This document shows positions 39,741-47,271 of a DNA stretch of 64,000 nucleotides, piece by piece. The first letter of the stretch is position 1. Each line of letters begins with the position of its first letter. Below the pieces are notes generated by a model, which worked only from the letters and a program-made list of their open reading frames with translations, had not been told where the DNA came from and made no database searches. Position numbers and translations under genes: made by a program. Source of the stretch: JAGPCK01 sp041675505 (GTDB lineage: Bacteria > Bacteroidota > Bacteroidia > UKL13-3); NCBI GenBank assembly GCA_041675505.1, contig JBAYTR010000007.1:62001-126000 (forward strand), written 5' to 3'.

Positions 39741-41714
39741 ATGCTCAAATACCTGAACCGCTTTTTTCACCAACTGCCACTGCCCCTCAGGGCCTTGCTT
39801 CCCGTTTACCTGTGGGGTATGCTCATTTTTTTAGTGTTCCGCATTACGCTGCTCATCGCTTCTTTTGAACAACTGTATGAAATAAAAAGGGTATACGGAA
39901 GAATACTTTTTACCTGGTGGTCATTTCAGAAGGGCTTTCGGTTTGATACGGTTATCAGTTGTTATTTACTTGCTCTGCCTGCATTAATCTATGCGGTAAT
40001 GTATGTGGGCAAAATACGATTTTCACATACTTTGCGCAGCACCTTGTTGTGGTTAACCGGCATTCTTTTCTCCTTATCCTTTTTTGCCTGTGCGGCTGAC
40101 ATTCCGTTTTTCCTATACAACTTCTCCCGACTCACTGCGGTTATTTTCAGCTGGATGAACAACCTTGATTTCGGCATTCAGATGATTGCACAAGAACCTT
40201 CTTATTACCTGTACTTTTTTCTCTTTGTTGCGGTTACTGTTTTTTACCTCGTCAAAATCAAAAAACATTTCAGTCAATTAACGCCTGATTATTTTCAGCA
40301 AACAACCGCCCCGCTTTGGCAACGTGCAGGTATCGGTTTACTTTTTTTGTTTCTTGTTTTTTTAGGCATCCGCGGGCGAACACAAGCACCTATACGTATT
40401 GAAAATGCCTTTACCACCAACTTTGCCTTTACCAATCAACTGGGTTTAAATCCGGTTTTTACTTTGCTGGTAAGCTACCTGGACAAAACCGAACTGATGG
40501 ACGTAAAACAGGCTGAGCAACTGGTACGCGCCTACTACAAAACGGAACAGAACGGTTATGCCTCACCCGTTGCACGCAATGTAACCGCTGCACATGCACC
40601 GTTAAAGAAAAACATTGTGCTGGTGCTGATGGAAAGTATGAGCGCTGAAAAAATGGGACGCTTTGGCAATACGCTTAACCTTACACCTGCACTGGATAGT
40701 CTGGCCAATATTTCCTGGAGTTTTGACCGCATTTACTCTGCGGGAAAACACACCTTCAACGGCATTTATTCTACCTTGTTTTCGTACCCTGCATTTTTGC
40801 GCGAGCACCCCATGAGCAATATCAAAATCAATACGTACAGCGGGCTGCCGTGGGTACTTAAACAAAACGGGTATTACAACATTTATTTCACCACCCATTT
40901 TGAAACCTTTGACAATGCCGGTGGATTTTTATTGCACAATCACTTTGACCGCATTGTTTCGCAAAAAGATTATCCGAAAGATAAAATACACAACATTTTT
41001 GGGGTGCCCGATCATTACCTGTTTGAATACGCCATCCCTCAACTTAACCGCCTCAGCAGAAACGAGCAACCCTTTTTTGCCACACTGCTCACCACCAGCG
41101 ACCACGGGCCTTACATGGTACCTGATAATATTCCTTTCCAACCCCGGGAAGGAGATATCAAACAACAGGTAATTGAATATGCCGATTGGTCCATTAAACA
41201 TTTTATGGAACTGGCTGCCCGCCAAAGCTGGTACAACAACACCATTTTTGTTTTTGTAGCCGACCACGGAGGCATTGTAGGCAACAATGTGTACGACATG
41301 CCACTGAGCTACCACCACTCTCCTTTTATTATTCACTCGCCTGATACGGCTATTCTACAACCCCGTTCCTTTGGTGGGGTGGGCGGACAGATTGATGTGT
41401 TTCCCACCGTGATGGGGCTAATGGGTTTCTCTTACGTAAACAATACTTTTGGTATGGATTTGTTGCGTGAAAGCAGGCCCTACATCACCTTTTCTGCTGA
41501 TGATAAAATAGGTTGCCTGGATAGCTCCCGCTTTTTTGTATGGCGGCAACAGGGCGAAGAAACTCTGTACGATTACGTTAAACAAAACCCTTCCAATCTC
41601 GCTCCTTCAGAAAAAGAAAAAGCTGCGGCCATGAAAAGTTACGCTTTCAGTTTGGTGCAATGTGCCAAGTGGATGAGCGAGCAGGAAATGACCGCACCCA
41701 TTCCCTTAAAATAA
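39741..41714 (+). CDS. LTA-synthase-like membrane sulfatase-fold transferase (second copy)
   Basis: 657 residues. Five membrane helices (to about 225) are followed by a periplasmic sulfatase domain: NIVLVLMESMSAEKMGRFG (metal ligand Glu), SAGKHTFNGIYSTLFSYP with Thr at the nucleophile position, FYFTTHFETFDNAGGFLLHN-like core, TSDHGPYMVP, and FVADHGGIVG (metal ligands). It is closer to LtaS in its nucleophile than the copy at 29999. Likely role: transfer of a phospho-alcohol headgroup to an envelope polymer or lipid. It lies alone between two minus-strand genes. Confidence 0.9.
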   Translation: MLKYLNRFFHQLPLPLRALLPVYLWGMLIFLVFRITLLIASFEQLYEIKRVYGRILFTWWSFQKGFRFDTVISCYLLALPALIYAVMYVGKIRFSHTLRSTLLWLTGILFSLSFFACAADIPFFLYNFSRLTAVIFSWMNNLDFGIQMIAQEPSYYLYFFLFVAVTVFYLVKIKKHFSQLTPDYFQQTTAPLWQRAGIGLLFLFLVFLGIRGRTQAPIRIENAFTTNFAFTNQLGLNPVFTLLVSYLDKTELMDVKQAEQLVRAYYKTEQNGYASPVARNVTAAHAPLKKNIVLVLMESMSAEKMGRFGNTLNLTPALDSLANISWSFDRIYSAGKHTFNGIYSTLFSYPAFLREHPMSNIKINTYSGLPWVLKQNGYYNIYFTTHFETFDNAGGFLLHNHFDRIVSQKDYPKDKIHNIFGVPDHYLFEYAIPQLNRLSRNEQPFFATLLTTSDHGPYMVPDNIPFQPREGDIKQQVIEYADWSIKHFMELAARQSWYNNTIFVFVADHGGIVGNNVYDMPLSYHHSPFIIHSPDTAILQPRSFGGVGGQIDVFPTVMGLMGFSYVNNTFGMDLLRESRPYITFSADDKIGCLDSSRFFVWRQQGEETLYDYVKQNPSNLAPSEKEKAAAMKSYAFSLVQCAKWMSEQEMTAPIPLK

Positions 41715-41718
41715 CCTG

Positions 41719-42549
41719 CTAAAACCGATAGGCAACGCCCAAGCGTGCACCACGTTCACATGGTAAAAGTCTTAATGATAAACCTCCTGTTTTTACCTTT
41801 GCATTAAACGCAGATATTGATTTACGCAATTTGTTGTTGGCCTTAAGTTGAGTAACAAAGCCAAGTGTAATCGCCCCTAAACTTCCCAACATTAACGATT
41901 GATCTACTTTTGACCAGTAGTGTCTGGCTCCTTGTACTGAATAGCCTATGCCAAAACCACCCGAAAAACTAAGCACCATCGAAACCCCATTCCAAAACCT
42001 TGAACCATTGAGTTTACGCAGGGCTTCTTGTGAGTCGGTGGCTTTATATATGGTGCGCAACTTTGCTATATTACACTCTTCACCCCTGAAATACACATTG
42101 GGCATCAGCCCCCCGTTGTACACCATGGTATCGGGCGGGAGCTTTTGCTGAGCCAGATAATGTGATGCACGTTCTGCTGAGTCTTTGGGTGCAGAAGAGA
42201 GTAAAAGTAAGCGGGCACTTATTTCATGACAAGAACCTCCCATGGGTAAAGGCTCCACATGATGAAATATTTTGAGTGCATTGGCCCCTGCTTTACGCGC
42301 TTCCTTGCGTGCCAGTTCCACTACCACTTCATACTGGCAACGGGTAGCAAAACCCGGATCGGTAATGGTTACCAACCCCAATACCTGCGCATCGGGCGGG
42401 GCCATATCCTTTAAATGAAAAACAGTAACGGAAGTATCCACCTGTGTACCGCGCGGTGCGAGACTGGTAATCTGTGTATGAACACGCATGGAGCAGGAAG
42501 AGAGAAAGGCAATACCTGAGAAAAAGATGAACAGGCGAAGGTGTTTCAT
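41719..42549 (-). CDS. Lipoprotein of unknown function
   Basis: 276 residues. The N-terminus MKHLRLFIFFSGIAFLSSCS is a lipoprotein signal with lipobox LSSC, so the protein is anchored in a membrane on the periplasmic side. A central domain (about 30-120: PDAQVLGLVTITDPGF, ARKEARKAGANALKIFHHVE) resembles the heavy-metal-binding/YbjQ-like stress lipoprotein folds, though loosely. The C-terminus has two hydrophobic glycine-rich segments (FSGGFGIGYSV, LMLGSLGAITLGFV). I do not assign a function. It ends 5 bp from the convergent sulfatase. Confidence 0.75.
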   Translation of the reverse strand: MKHLRLFIFFSGIAFLSSCSMRVHTQITSLAPRGTQVDTSVTVFHLKDMAPPDAQVLGLVTITDPGFATRCQYEVVVELARKEARKAGANALKIFHHVEPLPMGGSCHEISARLLLLSSAPKDSAERASHYLAQQKLPPDTMVYNGGLMPNVYFRGEECNIAKLRTIYKATDSQEALRKLNGSRFWNGVSMVLSFSGGFGIGYSVQGARHYWSKVDQSLMLGSLGAITLGFVTQLKANNKLRKSISAFNAKVKTGGLSLRLLPCERGARLGVAYRF

Positions 42550-42624
42550 ATAAAGATATAAATGATTGATACAAGTATACCACGTCTGATAAAACAGTCC
42601 AAAAAATTGTAGTGGAAAGCATAA

Positions 42625-42659
42625 AAAAAGTCCCCTGTGCTAAGCAAAGGGGACTTTTT
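42625..42659 (-). terminator. Strong intrinsic terminator
   Basis: AAAAAGTCCCCT (42625-42636) and AGGGGACTTTTT (42648-42659) form a perfect 12-bp stem. The minus strand gene ending at 42681 reads into it and meets the T-run on that strand. Confidence 0.92.
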
Positions 42660-42680
42660 TAATTATGTGTAACTTTAATC

Positions 42681-43139
42681 TTAGTGCTGTGGAACAACTA
42701 CCGGTGAGGCAGGTTGAGCGTTAGGCGACTCTACATTACCTTTAATGGTAAGCATTTTCATCGCTGTTTTAGCATTCGATTGTACAGTAATGTTTTTAAC
42801 AAATGCACCCGGACGGCCGGTAGAGTTGTAAACGGCTTTAATAACAGCTGTTTGACCCGGTTTGATGGGTTCTTTAGGCCACTCAGGGGTGGTGCAACCA
42901 CAAGATGCTGAAACGTTGGTGAGAATCAACGGCTCTTTACCTACGTTTTTGAATTTGAACTCGTAAGTAGCCATCACACCTTCTTTGAAGGTACCAAAGT
43001 CGTGGGTTTCCACTTCGAACTGAATCTCAGCCTGGTTTTTGTTTTCAACTGCCGGCTGAACGGTAGGAGTCGTTTGGGCCATTGACGCAAAGCTGGCTGC
43101 TACTGCAAAAACGGCTGAAAGGAATAACTTTTTCATCAT
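42681..43139 (-). CDS. DUF1573 exported protein
   Basis: 152 residues; the start may be ATG 43139 or the next ATG at 43136. A signal peptide (MKKLFLSAVFAVAASFASMAQ) precedes one DUF1573 immunoglobulin-like domain with ETHDFGTFKEGVMATYEF, NVGKEPLILTNVSASCGCTTPEW and the closing GAFVKNITVQSN. The SCGCTTP motif is the hallmark of this very common Bacteroidota family, whose role is not settled. A -7-like element TTAATTTG lies at 43167-43174 on the minus strand. It has its own terminator, so it is monocistronic. Confidence 0.93.
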   Translation of the reverse strand: MMKKLFLSAVFAVAASFASMAQTTPTVQPAVENKNQAEIQFEVETHDFGTFKEGVMATYEFKFKNVGKEPLILTNVSASCGCTTPEWPKEPIKPGQTAVIKAVYNSTGRPGAFVKNITVQSNAKTAMKMLTIKGNVESPNAQPASPVVVPQH

Positions 43140-43271
43140 GTATATGTTTTAAATTTTTTGTTAGGTCAAATTAAACAATAATTGTTCCAATGATACCAAA
43201 ACACAAATGTAAAGGCTGCTCACGCAAAAAGCAAACCATAAAAATCATTTCCTCAATACCTCAGATACCCG

Positions 43272-43279
43272 TATTTTTG
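43272..43279 (+). promoter_or_regulatory. -7 promoter element (TATTTTTG) of the E1 gene
   Basis: Exact match to TAnnTTTG, 20 bp before the ATG at 43300. Transcription starting about 7 bases downstream supports ATG 43300 as the start. Confidence 0.6.
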
Positions 43280-43299
43280 GACCTTTAAAAGCAGTGCCC

Positions 43300-45708
43300 A
43301 TGAGTGCAACGGAAACACAGAACCTAACTATTGAGCAGTTTAAAACTGCCGTGCTGGAAGATTACCGCATTTGTTATGAAAGCCGACAGGCCAGTCTGTT
43401 GGGCCGAAAAGAGGTGCTTACGGGTAAGGCCAAGTTCGGAATTTTTGGCGATGGAAAAGAGCTGCCTCAGGTGGCTATGGCCAAGGCTTTCCGTGCCGGA
43501 GACTTCCGCTCAGGCTACTACCGCGACCAAACTTTTATGATGGCTTCGGGCCTGCACAGCACCCAGGAATTTTTTGCCCAACTGTATGCCAATACCGATG
43601 TAACAGCTGAACCTGCCTCGGCCGGGCGCATGATGAACGGGCATTTTTCAACCCGCACCATTCATGCTGACGGCAGTTGGAAAGACCTCAAAAACCTTAA
43701 AAATTCCTCAGCCGATATATCGCCCACAGCCGGACAAATGTTGCGTTTGGTAGGTTTGGCCCATGCCTCTAAATACTACCGCGACAATGCCTCACTCATT
43801 GGCGAAAATCAGTTTTCCGACAACGGCAATGAAATTGCCTGGGGTACCATCGGCAATGCCTCTTCTTCCGAAGGACACTTTTTTGAATCGCTCAACGCGG
43901 CCGGTGTACTCAAAATACCTATGGTGGTTTCTATATGGGACGATGAATACGGTATTTCCGTTCACGCCAAATACCAAACCACCAAACAAAACCTCTCTGA
44001 AATTCTGAAAGGATATGCCCTGGATGAAAACGGAGACGGTTTTAACATGTACCGTGTAAACGGCTGGGATTACCCTGAGCTGGTGCGCGTTTACGAAGAC
44101 GCAGCCAAACAGGCCCGCGAAAAACATATTCCGGCCATTATTCACGTGGTGCAATTAACACAGCCGCAAGGACACTCCACTTCCGGTTCGCATGAACGTT
44201 ACAAAAGCAAAGAGCGTTTGCAGTGGGAACTCGACCACGATTGTGTACTTAAATTCAGGCACTGGATTACAGAGAAATCTTTAGCCACGGAAGAAGAACT
44301 GAACAAGCTGGAAGAAGACGCCAAAATTGCGGTAAACGTAGCCAAAAAAGAAGCCTGGGAAGCTTACCTGAGCCCTATAAAACAAGACGTGGCCGAAGCC
44401 TGCGGATACCTGGAAAAGGTAGCTGCTGCCAGTGCACATACTGATGCTGTTTTGCAACACGCCAACTCGCTGCGCAAAATTGCTGAGCCCATTCGTAAAG
44501 ATATTGCGGTGGCCGTTAACGCGGTGCTGCGCCTGACTTACGGAGAAACCTCCGCACAACGCGACAATCTTATACAGTACAAAAACAATTTCCTCTCGGT
44601 GAACAAGGAGCGTTACAGCAGCTACCTTCACAGCCAATCGCCACAAGCTGCCCTGAGTGTTACGGAGGTTAAACCGGTGTACGGTGAAGAAAGTAAAACC
44701 GTTGACGGACGCGAAGTGGTGCAGGCTTGCTTTGATGCTGCCCTTGCCCGCGACCCGCGCGTGTATGCCTTTGGTGAAGACGTAGGAAAAATTGGTGACG
44801 TGAACCAGGGTTTTGCCGGCATGCAGGAGAAGTATGGCGAAAGCCGGGTGTTTGATACGGGCATACGTGAACTCACCATCATTGGCCAGGGATTGGGTGC
44901 CGCCATGCGCGGCCTTCGCCCCATTGCCGAAATACAGTACTTGGATTATTTACTCTACGGCCTGCAACCGCTAAGCGATGACTTAGCCACCTTGCAATAC
45001 CGTACCAAAGGCGGACAAAAGGCCCCGTTGATTGTACGTACCCGCGGACACCGCTTAGAAGGTATATGGCACTCGGGCTCACCCATGGGTATGATCATTA
45101 ACTCCCTGCGGGGCATGCACGTGCTCACCCCGCGTAACATGACCCAGGCTGCAGGTTTTTACAACACCCTTTTGCAAAGCGATGAACCGGCCCTGGTTAT
45201 TGAATGCCTGAACGGGTACCGCTTAAAAGAAAAAATGCCCGATAACATTGGCGAGTTTACCGTGCCGCTGGGCGTACCTGAAACACTTATTGAAGGCACT
45301 GATGTAACCATAGTAACTTACGGATCATGCGTGCGCGTGGCAGAAGAAGCCATTAAACAACTGGCTGATGCCGGCATAAGCTGTGAGCTGATTGATGTGC
45401 AAAGTTTGTTGCCTTTTGACCTTAACCACAGCATTGTGGAATCACTCAAGAAAACCAATAAGGTTGTTTTCTTAGACGAGGATGTACAGGGAGGGGCCAG
45501 CGCCTTTATGCTGCAACAGGTGCTCGAAAAACAACAAGGTTACCGCTGGTTAGATAGCGCCCCGCGAACACTTACGGCCAATGACCACCGCCCTGCTTAC
45601 GGTACTGATGGGGACTACTTCTCTAAATCAAATGCTGAGCAATTGTTTGAGCTGGTAATCGACATGATGCACGAGCACCACCCGAGGCGTTACCCCAGGT
45701 TTATGTAA
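43300..45708 (+). CDS. Fused alpha/beta E1 component of a 2-oxoacid dehydrogenase complex
   Basis: 802 residues from ATG 43300; a GTG two codons upstream is less likely. The N-terminal half is an E1 alpha, thiamine-diphosphate-binding (GTIGNASSSEGHFFESLNAAG, IWDDEYGISVHAKYQTT, GHSTSGSHERYKS). The C-terminal half (about 450-802) is a transketolase-like E1 beta (YAFGEDVGKIGDVNQGF, RVFDTGIRELTIIGQGLG, GIWHSGSPMG, VVFLDEDVQGGA). Together they decarboxylate a 2-oxoacid (pyruvate or branched-chain) and pass the acyl group to an E2. The usual Mg-binding GDG is GNA here. Fused E1 of this type is common in Bacteroidota. E2/E3 genes are not in the window. Confidence 0.93.
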   Translation: MSATETQNLTIEQFKTAVLEDYRICYESRQASLLGRKEVLTGKAKFGIFGDGKELPQVAMAKAFRAGDFRSGYYRDQTFMMASGLHSTQEFFAQLYANTDVTAEPASAGRMMNGHFSTRTIHADGSWKDLKNLKNSSADISPTAGQMLRLVGLAHASKYYRDNASLIGENQFSDNGNEIAWGTIGNASSSEGHFFESLNAAGVLKIPMVVSIWDDEYGISVHAKYQTTKQNLSEILKGYALDENGDGFNMYRVNGWDYPELVRVYEDAAKQAREKHIPAIIHVVQLTQPQGHSTSGSHERYKSKERLQWELDHDCVLKFRHWITEKSLATEEELNKLEEDAKIAVNVAKKEAWEAYLSPIKQDVAEACGYLEKVAAASAHTDAVLQHANSLRKIAEPIRKDIAVAVNAVLRLTYGETSAQRDNLIQYKNNFLSVNKERYSSYLHSQSPQAALSVTEVKPVYGEESKTVDGREVVQACFDAALARDPRVYAFGEDVGKIGDVNQGFAGMQEKYGESRVFDTGIRELTIIGQGLGAAMRGLRPIAEIQYLDYLLYGLQPLSDDLATLQYRTKGGQKAPLIVRTRGHRLEGIWHSGSPMGMIINSLRGMHVLTPRNMTQAAGFYNTLLQSDEPALVIECLNGYRLKEKMPDNIGEFTVPLGVPETLIEGTDVTIVTYGSCVRVAEEAIKQLADAGISCELIDVQSLLPFDLNHSIVESLKKTNKVVFLDEDVQGGASAFMLQQVLEKQQGYRWLDSAPRTLTANDHRPAYGTDGDYFSKSNAEQLFELVIDMMHEHHPRRYPRFM

Positions 45709-45987
45709 GATTATACTACCACTGTTTTAATACGTGACCTTGTTGCATTGGGCCATAATTACGCCCGTTTGCAATTGTGCCCTGCAGCTATTACTTTTAC
45801 TTGAAATTTATCGGGAATGGCTGCACAACCCACTACTATTTTTTTAAAAGCGAAACGAAGGAAACCTTCGTATACTTTCCCATATTGGAGATATATACTA
45901 AGGTTTATATCGCACATATAGAAGTTGGCAACAATTGTAAAGGACGACAATACAACCAAACATAACAAACAAAAAACGATTCAAATA
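45709..45987 (+). other. Non-coding leader upstream of the RT operon (ncRNA candidate)
   Basis: This 279-bp stretch has no convincing gene. It contains a hairpin with arms TGCA/GGGC (45744-45753) and GCCC/TGCA (45763-45773), a TGCAGC (45783-45788)/GCTGCA (45820-45825) pair, and a perfect ACGAAGG-aaa-CCTTCGT hairpin at 45855-45871. Two-RT DRT type 3 systems are known to include a non-coding RNA, so this is one place it might be. The fold was not computed. Confidence 0.35.
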
Positions 45988-47271
45988 ATGTTAGACCAGT
46001 CATTCTCTCTTAAAAATTTTAGACGACTAATTTCCTTTCGAGATTTTGGGAAGTACGAAATGGGGAAAGAAGAAGCAGAAATTATTACCACACTGAATGA
46101 AGTGGTCGATAAAATAAATAAACCTGATTATACCTTTACAACACTTATCCAATTAGAAGATGATGACAATACAATTTATTCACCATCCAATATTGAAGAT
46201 GAATTTGCTTTAAGAAAACTAAACGACAACCTAAAAAGGTTGTATAAGTTTAAACAAGCAAATAGATTTTTGATTATTGAACAAATAAAATCTTTGCTTT
46301 TAGAAGAAGTGCCAATGTCAATTGTGAAACTTGACATAAAGAAGTTTTATGAAACAATAAACAAAGAAAAGATTTACAAGAAACTAATTGATGAGCCATT
46401 ACTTTCATTTCAGTCAAAACAAATTCTTAAAAATTTCTTTTTACTTCCTGAGACTGCAGCAATAAATGGCTTGCCAAGAGGCATTAATATAAGTGCTGCA
46501 TTGTCAGAAATACTAATGAGAGATTTTGACAAAAAGATAGCTCAACAGGCAGGAGTTTATTTTTATGCAAGGTATGTTGACGACATAATTATCTTTACAT
46601 TTCAAAACCCAGCGGAAATTGCAAAAAAAGCAAACGACATATTAGATTTTGAAACAGGACTGAAATTAAACAAACAAAAAACTAAGATTATTCAAAGGAA
46701 ATGCAGATGCATACCAATTTGCACTTGTATAGGTATATGTAAATGTAACAGCAATTGCAAATGCAAATACGAGGCTTCGAAATTGAAATTCTTTGAATAT
46801 TTGGGCTACCGCTTTACATTTTCAGATATTGCTAAACATTCAAATCACTTAGTAATTACACTTTCTAAAAGTAAAATAAAAAAAATAAAAACGAGAATAG
46901 TTTTATCTTTTTTAGATTTTATAAAAACGAAGGATATTGATTTATTAGAACGAAGGGTTGCTTATTTAGCGAGTAATTTTGTAGTCAAGAGAAACAAAAA
47001 ACAAGAAACGCTTAATGCTGGTATATTTTATAACTATCCTCACATAAATGAGAAAGGATTAATTGAACTAGATAACCTTACTTTGTTTTTAAGAAAAATA
47101 ATTAATTCTAAAAATCATTCTTTCGGCAACAAACTAAATGCTCAAATAACACCAGCGAATCGTCTAGTGTTATCAAAATATTCTTTCAAAGCAGGTTTCA
47201 CAAACCGCAGGGTAAAATATTTTACACCAATGGAAATAAACACTATAAAAAAATGTTGGATTTATGGGTAG
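45988..47271 (+). CDS. Reverse transcriptase, first of a pair (Drt3a/UG3-like)
   Basis: 427 residues from ATG 45988; a TTG 63 bases upstream would add a Lys/Asn-rich tail with no conserved look. RT motifs: A in VKLDIKKFYETI (Asp about 116), B in NGLPRGINISAALSEI, C in YARYVDDIIIF (YVDD 196-199), D in GLKLNKQKTKII, then EYLGYRF. It lacks the YADD and PQGG..SP motifs and maturase parts of group II introns, so it belongs to the Unknown-Group/Abi-like RTs. The N-terminus MLDQSFSLKNFRRL and the second RT directly downstream fit Drt3a of anti-phage DRT type 3. Between motif D and the thumb, residues 239-259 hold an unusual CxC array. The gene is much richer in A+T than its neighbours. Confidence 0.88.
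   Translation: MLDQSFSLKNFRRLISFRDFGKYEMGKEEAEIITTLNEVVDKINKPDYTFTTLIQLEDDDNTIYSPSNIEDEFALRKLNDNLKRLYKFKQANRFLIIEQIKSLLLEEVPMSIVKLDIKKFYETINKEKIYKKLIDEPLLSFQSKQILKNFFLLPETAAINGLPRGINISAALSEILMRDFDKKIAQQAGVYFYARYVDDIIIFTFQNPAEIAKKANDILDFETGLKLNKQKTKIIQRKCRCIPICTCIGICKCNSNCKCKYEASKLKFFEYLGYRFTFSDIAKHSNHLVITLSKSKIKKIKTRIVLSFLDFIKTKDIDLLERRVAYLASNFVVKRNKKQETLNAGIFYNYPHINEKGLIELDNLTLFLRKIINSKNHSFGNKLNAQITPANRLVLSKYSFKAGFTNRRVKYFTPMEINTIKKCWIYG

Noticed and set aside
45925..45987. N-terminal extension of the first RT from TTG at 45925
   Set aside because: The extra 21 residues are a Lys/Asn-rich tail without family-like content, and an ATG follows at 45988.
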